Notes: generated from the sequence alone by a model not told the origin. Numbered from the stretch's first letter, positions 9,775-19,353 are shown. The stretch is 64,000 nt of DNA from Pseudomonas sp. 7SR1 (GCF_900156465.1 NZ_LT707064.1:1090001-1154000); one strand, 5' to 3'. Made by a program: numbers and translations.

Positions 9775-11994
9775 GTGTCCGACGCCATCCTGCGCCTCGC
9801 CCTGCCTTCGCCCCTGCGCCGACTGTTCGACTACCGCGCTCCGGCCGGGGTCCCGCATGACCGGTTGCAACCCGGCATGCGCTTGCGGGTACCGTTCGGC
9901 CGGCGGGAGATGATCGGCATCCTGGTGGAAGTCACCGATCACAGCGAGGTCCCGGCCGACAAGCTCAAGCCGGCCCTGGCGCTGCTCGATGCCACGCCAC
10001 CGCTGCCGGCGTCGCTGTTCAAGTTGTGCCTGTGGACCGCCCAGTATTATCAGCACAGCCTCGGCGACACCTTGAGCTGGGCACTGCCGGTGCTGCTGCG
10101 CCAGGGTGAGCCGGCCGAGGCGCGCCAGGAACGGTTCTGGTCTGTGGCGCCGGGCGCCTCCACGGACGATCCGCGCATCGCCCGTGCCCCGCGTCAACGC
10201 GAAGCGCTGGCGACCCTGGCCCAGCATCCCCATGGGGTGGCCCATCAGTTGCTGAGCAAGCTGATGCTCAGCAAGGACAGCCTCGATTTGCTGCTGGCCA
10301 AGGGCCTGGTCCAGGTGGAGGTGCGCAGGCACATCCCGGGCGCCCGCCACGAGCATTGGCTGGCCCAGCCGGAACTACCGCTCAATGCCGAACAACGGGC
10401 CGCCTGCGAGGCGATTCGCGCGGGCTTCGACAGCTACCACGCGTTCCTGCTCGCGGGCGTCACGGGCAGCGGCAAGACCGAAGTCTACCTGCAGTTGATC
10501 CGCCAGACCCTGGAGGCGGGCAAGCAAGCCTTGGTGCTGATCCCGGAAATCAACCTCGGCCCGCAGACCCTGGCGCGCTTCGAGCAACGCTTCAACGCCC
10601 GGATCGCCCTGGTGCACTCGGCGGTCAACGACCGCGAGCGCCTGGAGGCCTGGCTAGCTGCCCGCGACGGCGAGGCCGACATCATCATCGGCACCCGCTC
10701 GGCCCTGTTCACGCCGATGAAGAATCCCGGCCTGATCATCATCGACGAAGAACACGACGGCTCCTATAAACAGCAGGAAGGCCTGCGCTATCACGCCCGC
10801 GACCTGGCGCTGGTACGCGCCCGCCAGGAAAACATCCCCATCGTCCTTGGCTCGGCGACGCCCTCCCTGGAGAGCCTGCACAATGCCTACACCGGTCGTT
10901 ATGGCCTGCTGCGCCTGAACGAACGGGCCGGCGGTGCCAAGCAGCCACGCTTCCTGCGCCTGGACGTGAAAAGCCGTCCGCTGGACAGCGGCATCAGCGG
11001 CCCGATGCAACAAGCCATCGGCCAGACCCTGGCCGCCGGGCAACAGGTGCTGGTGTTCCTCAATCGCCGGGGATTCGCTCCGACCCTGCTGTGCCACGAC
11101 TGCGGCTGGATGTCCGGGTGCGAACGCTGCGACGCGCGGATGACCGTGCACCAGCGCCATGGGGAGTTGCGTTGTCACCACTGCGGCCATAGCGAGCGCG
11201 TGCCGAGGCATTGCCCGCAGTGCGGCAAGGTGGACCTGCGCCCGGTGGGTGCTGGCACCGAACGCGCCGAGGAGCGGCTGGGCATCCTGTTTCCCGACTA
11301 TCCGGTGCTGCGGGTGGACCGCGACAGCACCTCGCGCAAGGACGCGATGAACCACCTGTTCGCCACGATCCAGAAGGGCCAGCCGTGCATCCTGGTGGGC
11401 ACCCAGATGCTTGCCAAGGGGCATCATTTCCCGCGGGTCACCCTGGTGGCGATCCTGGATGCCGACGGCGGGCTGTTTTCCGGCGACTTCCGCGCCAGCG
11501 AGCGCATGGCGCAGCTGATCGTCCAGGTTGCGGGCCGAGCCGGACGAGCCGAGGAGCCGGGCAAGGTGATTATCCAGACTCACCTGGCGGACCATCCGCT
11601 GCTGATACAACTGACCGAGCAAGGCTACTTCGCCTTCGCCGAGCAGGCATTGAGCGAACGGCGCGGCGCCGGCCTGCCGCCGTTCGCCCACCTGGCGCTG
11701 TTGCGGGCCGAAGCCCACAAACCCGGGCAGGCCGAAGGCTTCCTCGACGAGGCCTGTGGCGAGGCAGAGCGCTTGCTGGCCCAGCAGAACCTCACCGGGA
11801 TCGAACTATTGGGCCCGGTACCGGCTCCGATGGAGCGCCGGGCCGGGCGCTACCGGGCCCAGCTTTTATTACAGGCCAACGCCCGGGCACCGCTGCACCG
11901 CCTGTTGAGCGCCTGGCTGCTGGTGCTGGAACAGATGCCCAGCGGGCGGGCGGTACGCTGGTCGCTGGACGTGGACCCGGTGGACTTGTATTGA
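9775..11994 (+). CDS. priA: Primosomal replication restart helicase PriA
   Basis: 3'-5' superfamily 2 DNA helicase that recognises stalled forks and reloads the replisome. The 739-residue form starts at a GTG (VSDAILRLALPSPLRRLFDYR), which matches the usual N-terminus; an in-frame ATG 69 bp upstream lacks homology. After the N-terminal DNA-binding domain come Walker A (GVTGSGKTEVYL), DEEH box (IIIDEEHDGSYKQQ), GSATPSLES, the eight-cysteine double zinc site (CHDCGW...CERCDA...CHHCGH...CPQCGK), and helicase motifs V/VI (GTQMLAKGHHFP, QVAGRAGRA). Transcribed with argS and downstream genes or from nearby promoters. Confidence 0.97.
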   Translation: MSDAILRLALPSPLRRLFDYRAPAGVPHDRLQPGMRLRVPFGRREMIGILVEVTDHSEVPADKLKPALALLDATPPLPASLFKLCLWTAQYYQHSLGDTLSWALPVLLRQGEPAEARQERFWSVAPGASTDDPRIARAPRQREALATLAQHPHGVAHQLLSKLMLSKDSLDLLLAKGLVQVEVRRHIPGARHEHWLAQPELPLNAEQRAACEAIRAGFDSYHAFLLAGVTGSGKTEVYLQLIRQTLEAGKQALVLIPEINLGPQTLARFEQRFNARIALVHSAVNDRERLEAWLAARDGEADIIIGTRSALFTPMKNPGLIIIDEEHDGSYKQQEGLRYHARDLALVRARQENIPIVLGSATPSLESLHNAYTGRYGLLRLNERAGGAKQPRFLRLDVKSRPLDSGISGPMQQAIGQTLAAGQQVLVFLNRRGFAPTLLCHDCGWMSGCERCDARMTVHQRHGELRCHHCGHSERVPRHCPQCGKVDLRPVGAGTERAEERLGILFPDYPVLRVDRDSTSRKDAMNHLFATIQKGQPCILVGTQMLAKGHHFPRVTLVAILDADGGLFSGDFRASERMAQLIVQVAGRAGRAEEPGKVIIQTHLADHPLLIQLTEQGYFAFAEQALSERRGAGLPPFAHLALLRAEAHKPGQAEGFLDEACGEAERLLAQQNLTGIELLGPVPAPMERRAGRYRAQLLLQANARAPLHRLLSAWLLVLEQMPSGRAVRWSLDVDPVDLY

Positions 11995-12013
11995 ATGGAC
12001 CGCAAGCCTGCCC

Positions 12014-12042
12014 CCCGGTGGGAGCAAGCTCACACAGGGGAT
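12014..12042. repeat. Degenerate single REP element between priA and argS
   Basis: CCCC-GGTGGGAGCAAGCTCACAC-AGGGG forms an imperfect hairpin like the GCGAGC-type REPs elsewhere in the window. The remainder of this 195-bp gap shows no gene. Confidence 0.45.
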
Positions 12043-12189
12043 CGCGTGCATCCAGGCCAGCAAGAATAGTCACCACACAACCCCAACCGACCCGCTACAG
12101 TTGGCAAGCTCGTCCGGGCCACGGATAATGCCCAGTTTTTCCACCAGCGCATCGAAGCGCCGCCGCGCCTGCGGTTGAAAGAGAAGACC

Positions 12190-13926
12190 ATGAAAGACAC
12201 CATTCGCCAGCTCATCCAGCAAGCCATCGCCCAACTCGTCACTGAAGGTGTGCTGCCAGAAGGCCTGTCGCCGGCGATTCAGGTCGAAAACACCCGCGAC
12301 AAGACCCACGGCGACTTTGCCAGCAACATCGCCATGATGCTGGCCAAGCCGGCCGGCATGAAGCCGCGGGACCTGGCCGAGAAAATCATCGCCGCGCTGC
12401 CGGCCGACGAGAACGTTTCCAAGGCGGAGATCGCCGGTCCCGGGTTCATCAATTTCTTCCAGAACACCCAGGCCCTGGCTTCGCGCCTGGACGCGGCCCT
12501 GGCCGACGAACGCATCGGGGTTCGCAAGGCCGGCCCGCTGCAGCGCACCGTGGTGGACCTGTCGGCCCCCAACCTCGCCAAGGAAATGCACGTCGGCCAC
12601 CTGCGTTCCACCATCATCGGCGACGGCGTGGCCCGGGTACTGGAATTCCTCGGCGACACCGTGATTCGCCAGAACCATGTCGGCGACTGGGGCACCCAGT
12701 TCGGCATGCTGATGGCCTACCTGCAGGAAAACCCCATCACCAGCGATGAACTGTCGGACCTGGAGAACTTCTACCGCGCCGCCAAGCAACGCTTCGACGA
12801 ATCCCCCGAGTTCGCCGACCGCGCCCGCGGCCTGGTGGTCAAGTTGCAGGCCGGCGACGCCGAGTGCCTGGCGCTGTGGACCCGGTTCAAGGACATCTCC
12901 CTGTCCCACTGCCAGAAAATCTACGAGCTGCTGAACGTTAAGCTGACCATGGCCGACGTCATGGGCGAAAGCGCCTACAACGACGACCTGATCAACGTGG
13001 TCAATGACCTCAAGGCCAAGGGCATGCTGGTGGAAAGCAACGGCGCCCAGTGCGTGTTCCTCGACCAGTTCAAGACTGCCGACGGCGAACCGCTGCCGGT
13101 GATCATCGTCAAGGCAGACGGCGGCTACCTGTACGCCACCACCGACCTGGCCGCCGTACGCTACCGCAACAGCGTGCTCAAGGCCGATCGGGTGTTGTAC
13201 TTCGTCGACCAGCGCCAGGCCCTGCACTTCCAGCAAGTGTTCGAAGTGGCACGCCAGGCCGGTTTCGTGGCCCGGCCGATGGAAATGGAGCACATGGGCT
13301 TCGGCACCATGAACGGCGCCGATGGCCGCCCTTTCAAGACTCGCGACGGCGGCACGGTGAAGCTGATCGACCTGCTGACCGAAGCCCAGGAACGCGCCTA
13401 TACCCTGGTCAAGGGCAAGAACCCGGACCTGGCCGAGGATGAGCTGCGCAAGATCGCCAAGGTGGTGGGCATCGACGCGGTGAAATACGCCGACCTGTCC
13501 AAGCACCGCACCAGCGACTACAGCTTCAACTTCGACCTGATGCTCAACTTCGAAGGCAACACCGCGCCATACCTGCTGTACGCCTACACCCGTGTGGCGG
13601 GCGTGTTCCGTAAACTCGGCAAAGGCCTCGATGAAGTGGACGGGCGGATCGTGCTCCAGGCCCCACAGGAGCAGGAGCTGGCGGCGAAGCTGGCGCAGTT
13701 CGGCGAAGTGCTCAACAACGTCGCCGACAAGGGCACGCCACACACCCTGTGCGCTTATCTGTACGATGTGGCCGGCCTGTTCTCCAGCTTCTACGAGAAC
13801 TGCCCGATCCTCAACGCCGACACCCCCGAGCAAATGCAAAGCCGCCTGCGTCTTGCCGCGCTGACCGCGCGCACGCTCAAGCAGGGCCTGGAACTGCTGG
13901 GCCTGGAAACCCTGGAGCGCATGTAA
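12190..13926 (+). CDS. argS: Arginyl-tRNA synthetase
   Basis: Class I aminoacyl-tRNA synthetase that charges tRNA-Arg. The 578 residues start [12 protein letters not shown], five codons inside the longest frame and preceded by an AGAGAAG ribosome-binding site. Visible are the N-terminal Add-1 domain (Arg-tRNA-syn N), the HIGH-type motif as HVGH in [38 protein letters not shown], and the C-terminal anticodon-binding DALR domain ([16 protein letters not shown]). It lacks a canonical KMSKS, as many ArgS proteins do. The SPOR gene begins one base after its stop. Confidence 0.97.
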   Translation: MKDTIRQLIQQAIAQLVTEGVLPEGLSPAIQVENTRDKTHGDFASNIAMMLAKPAGMKPRDLAEKIIAALPADENVSKAEIAGPGFINFFQNTQALASRLDAALADERIGVRKAGPLQRTVVDLSAPNLAKEMHVGHLRSTIIGDGVARVLEFLGDTVIRQNHVGDWGTQFGMLMAYLQENPITSDELSDLENFYRAAKQRFDESPEFADRARGLVVKLQAGDAECLALWTRFKDISLSHCQKIYELLNVKLTMADVMGESAYNDDLINVVNDLKAKGMLVESNGAQCVFLDQFKTADGEPLPVIIVKADGGYLYATTDLAAVRYRNSVLKADRVLYFVDQRQALHFQQVFEVARQAGFVARPMEMEHMGFGTMNGADGRPFKTRDGGTVKLIDLLTEAQERAYTLVKGKNPDLAEDELRKIAKVVGIDAVKYADLSKHRTSDYSFNFDLMLNFEGNTAPYLLYAYTRVAGVFRKLGKGLDEVDGRIVLQAPQEQELAAKLAQFGEVLNNVADKGTPHTLCAYLYDVAGLFSSFYENCPILNADTPEQMQSRLRLAALTARTLKQGLELLGLETLERM

Positions 13927-13927
13927 G

Positions 13928-14623
13928 TTGGCCGCCAAGAAAAAACCTGCACCCAAGCGCGGCGCCAGTCGTTACCAGCCCCCGGCCAAGAAGCCGATTC
14001 CGGGCTGGTTGTGGATGGCCATCGGCCTGACCGTTGGCGCTTTCATAGTGTTCCTGATGAAGCTGGAGCCGGGCCAGGGCGATGACGTCAAGCGCGTCCG
14101 CCAGGAGCAACAGAAAGCCACGCGCATCGCCGAGGCCAACAAGACCCCGCCGAGCCCGACGCAACCGGTGAAGCCCAAGTACGACTTCTACACCCTGCTG
14201 CCGGAATCGGAAGTCATCGTGCCGCCCGAGGCGGTGCCGGAGAAAACCCTGCCGACTCCGCAAGTACCCGCCACGCCGGTGACACCGGCCGAAGCGGCGA
14301 AGATCGACACCGCCCGTGCCCAGGCGGCCCTGGCCGGCATTACGCCGCCACCGGCCCCTCCCGTGCAGAAAGCGGCCCCGGTGACGAAGTTTTTTCTGCA
14401 GGCTGGCTCCTTCCGCAAGGAAGCCGATGCCGACAAGGTGCGGGCACAGATCATCCTGCTGGGCCAGTCCGTGTCGGTGGAGTCCGGCACGGTGAAGGAT
14501 GAGACCTGGTACCGGGTGCTGGTCGGCCCGTTCAGCAATCGCGAAGAGCTGACCAAGGCGCAGAAACAGCTGGCTGGCAGTGGTTTCAGCAACCTGTTGT
14601 TACAACAACGCCAGAGCCGCTGA
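13928..14623 (+). CDS. SPOR-domain cell-division protein (FtsN-like)
   Basis: Single-pass inner-membrane protein with a periplasmic peptidoglycan-binding SPOR domain. It has a basic N-terminus (AAKKKPAPKRGAS), one transmembrane helix (about residues 25-45, IPGWLWMAIGLTVGAFIVFLM), a long Pro/Ala-rich linker and a C-terminal SPOR domain (about 155-228, KFFLQAGSFRKEADADKVRAQI...WYRVLVGPFSNREE). It begins with TTG one base after the argS stop, so it is probably cotranscribed with argS. FtsN-like by architecture; no FtsN essential-peptide motif was confirmed. Confidence 0.9.
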   Translation: MAAKKKPAPKRGASRYQPPAKKPIPGWLWMAIGLTVGAFIVFLMKLEPGQGDDVKRVRQEQQKATRIAEANKTPPSPTQPVKPKYDFYTLLPESEVIVPPEAVPEKTLPTPQVPATPVTPAEAAKIDTARAQAALAGITPPPAPPVQKAAPVTKFFLQAGSFRKEADADKVRAQIILLGQSVSVESGTVKDETWYRVLVGPFSNREELTKAQKQLAGSGFSNLLLQQRQSR

Positions 14624-14659
14624 TCGCACACGGTGGCCACCCGAGCGACCCACTGTGGC

Positions 14660-14693
14660 GAGGGGATGAGCGAAACGCACCGCTCATCCCCTC
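14660..14693. repeat. REP hairpin (GAGGGGATGAGCG type), possible transcript end
   Basis: A perfect 13-bp stem GAGGGGATGAGCG/CGCTCATCCCCTC with an 8-nt loop, preceded by GTGGC, lies between the SPOR gene and the hslV promoter. It belongs to the GTGGCGAGGGGAT REP family of fluorescent pseudomonads. Confidence 0.65.
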
Positions 14694-14706
14694 TGGGCCC
14701 CCACGG

Positions 14707-14733
14707 TTGAAAAAAACCATACCACCCCCATAT
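14707..14733 (+). promoter_or_regulatory. Heat-shock (sigma-32) promoter of hslVU
   Basis: TTGAAA (14707-14712), a 13-bp spacer, then CCCCATAT (14726-14733) matches the RpoH consensus CTTGAAA-N11-16-CCCCATNT almost completely, about 48 bp upstream of the hslV start codon. hslVU is a classic sigma-32 operon in enterobacteria. Confidence 0.8.
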
Positions 14734-14780
14734 GAGTTTTCATCCGGGCATTTTCGCCCCGCTGCGTGGAGACTCTTCCC

Positions 14781-15311
14781 TTGACCACCATCGTTTCAGT
14801 CCGCCGTGATGGCAAAGTCGTCATGGGTGGCGACGGCCAGGTTTCACTGGGCAACACCGTGATGAAAGGCAACGCGAAGAAAGTCCGTCGCCTGTACCAC
14901 GGCCAGGTCATCGCCGGTTTTGCCGGGGCCACCGCCGACGCTTTCACCCTGTTCGAGCGCTTCGAAGGCCAGCTTGAAAAACATCAGGGCCACCTGATTC
15001 GTGCCGCCGTCGAACTGGCCAAGGAATGGCGCACCGACCGCTCCCTGAGTCGCCTCGAAGCGATGCTCGCGGTTGCCAACAAGGACGCCTCGCTGATCAT
15101 CACCGGCAACGGCGACGTGGTCGAACCCGAAGACGGCCTGATCGCCATGGGCTCCGGCGGTGCCTACGCCCAGGCGGCCGCCAGCGCACTGCTGAAAAAG
15201 ACCGACCTGTCGGCCCGGGAGATCGTCGAGACTGCCTTGAGCATCGCCGGCGACATCTGTGTCTTCACCAACCATACCCAGACCATTGAGGAGCAGGATC
15301 TCGCGCAATAA
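14781..15311 (+). CDS. hslV: ATP-dependent protease peptidase subunit HslV (ClpQ)
   Basis: Threonine-protease dodecamer that pairs with HslU to degrade misfolded proteins. With the TTG start the protein reads [22 protein letters not shown], placing the nucleophile Thr1 directly after the initiator Met. A GGAGA ribosome-binding site lies 8 bp upstream. A GTG five codons earlier would bury the nucleophile and is less likely. The length of 176 residues is standard. hslU follows after 54 bp, and a sigma-32 promoter precedes. Confidence 0.96.
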   Translation: MTTIVSVRRDGKVVMGGDGQVSLGNTVMKGNAKKVRRLYHGQVIAGFAGATADAFTLFERFEGQLEKHQGHLIRAAVELAKEWRTDRSLSRLEAMLAVANKDASLIITGNGDVVEPEDGLIAMGSGGAYAQAAASALLKKTDLSAREIVETALSIAGDICVFTNHTQTIEEQDLAQ

Positions 15312-15365
15312 GCCTGTTTCGGCCCAGCGCCACGGCTCATTCCTGCTCGAGGACCGTCAATTACC

Positions 15366-16703
15366 ATGTCCATGACTCCCCGCGAAATCGTCCACGAACT
15401 CAACCGTCACATCATCGGCCAGGACGATGCCAAGCGCGCCGTAGCCATCGCCTTGCGCAATCGCTGGCGCCGGATGCAACTGCCCGAAGAGCTGCGCGTC
15501 GAAGTGACCCCCAAGAACATCCTGATGATCGGCCCGACCGGCGTCGGCAAGACCGAGATCGCCCGCCGCCTGGCCAAGCTCGCCAACGCGCCGTTCATCA
15601 AGGTCGAAGCCACCAAGTTCACCGAAGTCGGCTATGTCGGCCGCGACGTCGAGTCGATCATCCGCGACCTGGCCGATGCCGCCATCAAGCTGTTGCGCGA
15701 ACAGGAAATCACCAAGGTGCGCCACCGCGCCGAAGATGCCGCCGAAGAGCGCATTCTCGATGCGCTGCTGCCGCCGGCGCGCATGGGCTTCAACGCCGAC
15801 TCCGCCGCGACCCAGGATTCCAACACCCGCCAACTGTTCCGCAAGCGCCTGCGTGAAGGCCAGTTGGACGACAAGGAAATCGAGATCGAAGTCGCCGAAA
15901 TGGCCGGCGTCGATATCTCCGCGCCGCCAGGCATGGAAGAGATGACCAACCAGCTGCAGAGCCTGTTCGCCAATATGGGCAAGGGCAAGCGCAAGAGCCG
16001 CAAGCTCAAGGTCAAGGAAGCGCTGAAGCTGGTACGCGATGAAGAGGCCAGCCGCCTGGTCAACGAAGACGAACTGAAAGCCAAGGCCTTGGAAGCAGTC
16101 GAGCAGCACGGCATCGTATTCATCGACGAGATCGACAAGGTCGCCAAGCGCGGCAATGTCGGCGGCGCCGATGTATCCCGCGAAGGCGTGCAGCGCGACC
16201 TGCTGCCGCTGATCGAAGGCTGCACGGTCAACACCAAGCTGGGCATGGTCAAGACCGACCACATCCTGTTCATCGCCTCCGGCGCGTTCCACCTGAGCAA
16301 GCCGAGCGACCTCGTACCGGAGCTGCAGGGTCGCCTGCCGATCCGTGTGGAGCTCAAGGCCCTGTCGCCGGAAGACTTCGAGCGCATCCTGAGCGAGCCC
16401 CATGCATCACTGACCGAACAGTACTGCGCGCTGCTCAAGACCGAAGGCCTGAACATCGAGTTCGCGCCGGAAGGCATCAAGCGCCTGGCGCAGATCGCCT
16501 GGCAGGTCAACGAGAAGACCGAGAACATCGGTGCCCGTCGCCTGCACACGCTGCTGGAACGCCTGCTCGAGGAGGTTTCGTTCAGCGCCGGCGACCTGGC
16601 CAGCGCCCACAACGAAGCGCCGATCCGCATCGACGCCGAGTACGTCAACAGCCACCTGGGCGAACTGGCGCAGAACGAAGACCTGTCGCGGTATATCCTG
16701 TAA
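15366..16703 (+). CDS. hslU: ATP-dependent protease ATPase subunit HslU (ClpY)
   Basis: AAA+ unfoldase that feeds substrates to HslV. The 445 residues contain Walker [10 protein letters not shown] (56-64), the [10 protein letters not shown] pore segment, the variable I-domain (about 110-240, with ARMGF), Walker [11 protein letters not shown] (249-258), sensor-region [13 protein letters not shown] and the conserved C-terminal SRYIL tail that inserts into HslV. Second gene of the hslVU heat-shock operon. Confidence 0.98.
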   Translation: MSMTPREIVHELNRHIIGQDDAKRAVAIALRNRWRRMQLPEELRVEVTPKNILMIGPTGVGKTEIARRLAKLANAPFIKVEATKFTEVGYVGRDVESIIRDLADAAIKLLREQEITKVRHRAEDAAEERILDALLPPARMGFNADSAATQDSNTRQLFRKRLREGQLDDKEIEIEVAEMAGVDISAPPGMEEMTNQLQSLFANMGKGKRKSRKLKVKEALKLVRDEEASRLVNEDELKAKALEAVEQHGIVFIDEIDKVAKRGNVGGADVSREGVQRDLLPLIEGCTVNTKLGMVKTDHILFIASGAFHLSKPSDLVPELQGRLPIRVELKALSPEDFERILSEPHASLTEQYCALLKTEGLNIEFAPEGIKRLAQIAWQVNEKTENIGARRLHTLLERLLEEVSFSAGDLASAHNEAPIRIDAEYVNSHLGELAQNEDLSRYIL

Positions 16704-16726
16704 GCCACCGACAGATGTCCGGCACC

Positions 16727-16819
16727 AGTGAGAGCGAGCTTGCTCGCGATGGCGGCATAACATTCAACCCATGAGTTGACTGTCAAACCGTTATCGCGAG
16801 CAGGCTCGCTCCCATATGG
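16727..16819. repeat. Inverted REP pair downstream of hslU
   Basis: Two REP copies in opposite orientation, GAGCGAGCTTGCTCGCGATGG (16731-16751) and ATCGCGAGCAGGCTCGCTCC (16793-16812), flank about 40 bp of unique sequence. This is the REPIN arrangement common in fluorescent pseudomonads. Confidence 0.8.
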
Positions 16820-16870
16820 ACCGTGTCGCTTTTGCAGATCAAGGCATCCTTCCGAGACGGATCACAGGCC

Positions 16871-17248
16871 ATGACCAAACTCCCCACCGCCATCAACCTG
16901 CACAAAGCCTCCAAGACCCTGACGCTCAGATACGCGCCGGACGAGGAGTACCACCTGCCCGCCGAATTCCTGCGGGTGCACTCGCCTTCCGCCGAGGTCC
17001 AGGGCCACGGCAAACCCATCCTGCAATATGGCAAGCTCAACGTTGCCCTGACCAAGGTCGAGCCGGCCGGCCAGTACGCACTGAAACTGACCTTCGACGA
17101 CGGCCATGACAGCGGACTGTTCACCTGGGACTACCTGTACCAGCTGGCGGTGCGCCAGGAGGACCTGTGGAACGATTATCTGGCCGAACTCAAGGCGGCC
17201 GGAAAAACCCGCGACCCGAACGAGTCCGTCGTCAAGCTGATGCTCTAG
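16871..17248 (+). CDS. DUF971 (gamma-butyrobetaine hydroxylase N-domain-like) protein
   Basis: Small 125-residue protein made of one DUF971 domain (LTLRYAPDEEYHLPAEFLRVHSPSAEVQG...YALKLTFDDGHDSGLFTWDYLYQL). The family is conserved between hslU and phaC1 in pseudomonads, and the fold is related to the N-terminal domain of gamma-butyrobetaine hydroxylase. Its function is unknown. I chose the ATG giving MTKLPTAINLHK; the longer frame starts with non-conserved sequence in the REP-containing gap. Confidence 0.88.
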   Translation: MTKLPTAINLHKASKTLTLRYAPDEEYHLPAEFLRVHSPSAEVQGHGKPILQYGKLNVALTKVEPAGQYALKLTFDDGHDSGLFTWDYLYQLAVRQEDLWNDYLAELKAAGKTRDPNESVVKLML

Positions 17249-17364
17249 CTCAAGGGCTGGCGCTTTAGGGCGCATTTTCTAGACTCATCTGCTTGAATCC
17301 CCCCGCGGCGAGGTCAATGACTGGCCTGCTTGCGAAAAAAATCAAACTCGGGTAACCAATGGAC

Positions 17365-17381
17365 CTGGCAAGTTCCCTGCA
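17365..17381 (+). promoter_or_regulatory. Candidate sigma-54 promoter upstream of phaC1
   Basis: CTGGCA-AGTTC-CCTGCA has GG and GC dinucleotides exactly 10 bp apart, as required at -24/-12 for RpoN promoters (consensus TGGCAC-N5-TTGCA, two mismatches). It lies 143 bp before the phaC1 ATG. RpoN dependence of phaC1 has been reported for P. aeruginosa. Confidence 0.5.
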
Positions 17382-17404
17382 AAGGAACTGGGGAGTTCCT
17401 TTGC
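17379..17404. promoter_or_regulatory. Perfect 11-bp inverted repeat overlapping the phaC1 promoter
   Basis: GCAAAGGAACT-GGGG-AGTTCCTTTGC: both arms match over 11 bp with a 4-nt centre. It overlaps the -12 box of the candidate promoter and would span the transcription start. Could be an operator (for example for PhaD) or a leader-RNA hairpin. Confidence 0.55.
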
Positions 17405-17523
17405 ATATGCTTCCTCATTGAGATCGATGCGGAATTAACGGTCACCCGAGCAGCGTACCCGCCATGGGCTGTGCGGCTTTTACGGCATGGTCCGGGTACT
17501 CGTCTGACAATGGAGCGTCGTAG

Positions 17524-19203
17524 ATGAGCAACAAAAACAACGATGACCTGAAGAACCAGGCCTCGGAAAATACCCTGGGCCTGAATCCCGTCGTCGGCTT
17601 GCGCAGAAAAGACCTGCTGGCCTCCGCCAGAATGGTGCTGACCCAGACCCTCAAGCAACCGCTGCACAGCGCCCGGCACGTCGCCCATTTCGGCGCCGAG
17701 CTCAAGAAGGTGCTGTTCGGCCAATCCGAGCTGCAGCCTTCGAGCGATGACCGTCGCTTCACCGATCCGGCCTGGAGCCAGAATCCCCTCTACAAGCGTT
17801 ATCTGCAGACCTACCTGGCATGGCGCAAGGAGCTGCACGCCTGGATCGATGACAGCAACCTCCCGCCCCAGGACATCAGCCGCGGGCATTTCGTGATCAA
17901 CCTCATGACCGAAGCCATGGCGCCCACCAATACCGCGGCCAACCCGGCGGCGGTCAAGCGCTTCTTCGAAACCGGCGGCAAGAGCCTGCTGGACGGCCTG
18001 TCCCACCTGGCCAAGGATCTGGTACACAACGGCGGGATGCCGAGCCAGGTCGACATGGGCGCATTCGAGGTGGGCAAGAGCCTGGGCGTGACCGAAGGCG
18101 CCGTGGTATTCCGCAACGATGTGCTGGAGCTGATCCAGTACCGCCCCATCACCGAGCAAGTCCATGAGCGACCGCTGCTGGTGGTGCCGCCGCAGATCAA
18201 CAAGTTCTATGTCTTCGACCTCAGCCCGGACAAGAGCCTGGCGCGCTTCTGCTTGCGCAGCAATGTGCAGACCTTCATCGTCAGCTGGCGCAACCCCACC
18301 AAGGAACAGCGCGAATGGGGCCTGTCCACCTACATCGAGGCCCTCAAGGAAGCAGTGGATGTGGTCACGGCAATCACCGGCAGCAAGGACGTGAACATGC
18401 TGGGCGCCTGCTCCGGCGGCATCACCTGCACCGCCTTGCTGGGCCATTACGCCGCACTCGGCGAGAAGAAGGTCAACGCCCTGACCCTGCTGGTGAGCGT
18501 ACTCGACACCACCCTGGACACCGACGTGGCGCTGTTCGTCGACGAGCAGACCCTGGAGACCGCCAAGCGCCACTCCTATCAGGCCGGCGTGCTCGAAGGC
18601 CGCGACATGGCCAAGGTCTTCGCCTGGATGCGCCCCAACGACCTGATCTGGAACTACTGGGTCAACAACTACCTGCTGGGCAACGAACCACCGGTATTCG
18701 ACATCCTGTTCTGGAACAACGACACCACGAGGCTCCCGGCGGCGTTCCACGGCGACCTCATCGAGATGTTCAAGACCAACCCGTTGACCCGGCCCAATGC
18801 ACTGGAAGTGTGCGGCACGCCGATCGACCTCAAGCAGGTCACGTCCGACATCTTCGCCCTGGCCGGAACCAACGACCACATCACCCCGTGGAAATCCTGC
18901 TACAAGTCGGCGCAGCTGTTCGGCGGCAAGGTGGATTTCGTGCTGTCGAGCAGCGGCCATATCCAGAGCATCCTCAACCCGCCGGGCAACCCCAAGTCAC
19001 GCTACATGACCAGCGAGGACATGCCGGCCAAGGCCGAGGACTGGCAGGAAAACTCCACCAAGCACACCGACTCCTGGTGGCTGCACTGGCAGGCCTGGCA
19101 GGCCGAACGCTCGGGCAAGCTGAAAAAGGCACCCAGCGTGCTGGGCAACAAGACCTATCCGGCGGGTGAAGCGGCGCCTGGCACGTATGTGCACGAGCGG
19201 TGA
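17524..19203 (+). CDS. phaC1: Class II poly(3-hydroxyalkanoate) synthase 1
   Basis: Polymerises (R)-3-hydroxyacyl-CoA (C6-C14) into medium-chain-length PHA on the granule surface. The 559-residue protein has the class II N-terminal domain and an alpha/beta hydrolase core. The lipase-like box is GACSGG with nucleophile Cys296; the catalytic Asp region is FALAGTNDHITPW and the His is in SSSGHIQSILNPPGNP. First gene of phaC1-Z-C2-D. Codons 3-6 form an AAN repeat (17530-17541) like a Hfq/Crc target. PhaC2 (20416-22098) is its paralogue. Confidence 0.97.
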   Translation: MSNKNNDDLKNQASENTLGLNPVVGLRRKDLLASARMVLTQTLKQPLHSARHVAHFGAELKKVLFGQSELQPSSDDRRFTDPAWSQNPLYKRYLQTYLAWRKELHAWIDDSNLPPQDISRGHFVINLMTEAMAPTNTAANPAAVKRFFETGGKSLLDGLSHLAKDLVHNGGMPSQVDMGAFEVGKSLGVTEGAVVFRNDVLELIQYRPITEQVHERPLLVVPPQINKFYVFDLSPDKSLARFCLRSNVQTFIVSWRNPTKEQREWGLSTYIEALKEAVDVVTAITGSKDVNMLGACSGGITCTALLGHYAALGEKKVNALTLLVSVLDTTLDTDVALFVDEQTLETAKRHSYQAGVLEGRDMAKVFAWMRPNDLIWNYWVNNYLLGNEPPVFDILFWNNDTTRLPAAFHGDLIEMFKTNPLTRPNALEVCGTPIDLKQVTSDIFALAGTNDHITPWKSCYKSAQLFGGKVDFVLSSSGHIQSILNPPGNPKSRYMTSEDMPAKAEDWQENSTKHTDSWWLHWQAWQAERSGKLKKAPSVLGNKTYPAGEAAPGTYVHER

Positions 19204-19317
19204 TTGAGGCAACTCGTCTGCTGCGGGGGTGGGATGGCTCACGAATATATCCCGCCAGCCGACACTGAATGCAAGGCCCACAGCACTGGCGAACATAGAA
19301 CCCATGTTCACAGCGCC

Positions 19318-19353
19318 CCCCTGTGGGAGCGAGCTTGCTCGCTCCCACAGGGG
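19318..19353. repeat. Perfect 17-bp-stem REP palindrome between phaC1 and phaZ
   Basis: CCCTGTGGGAGCGAGC-TT-GCTCGCTCCCACAGGG: 17 paired bases with a 2-nt loop. The REP core (GAGCGAGCTTGCTCGC) is extended symmetrically. As an RNA hairpin it could attenuate or stabilise the phaC1 3' end. Confidence 0.8.

Noticed and set aside
12070..13956. Long open frame (628 codons) antisense to argS
   Set aside because: His/Gln/Val-rich composition typical of the antisense of a high-GC coding strand. argS has full family motifs and normal length, so this is a shadow.
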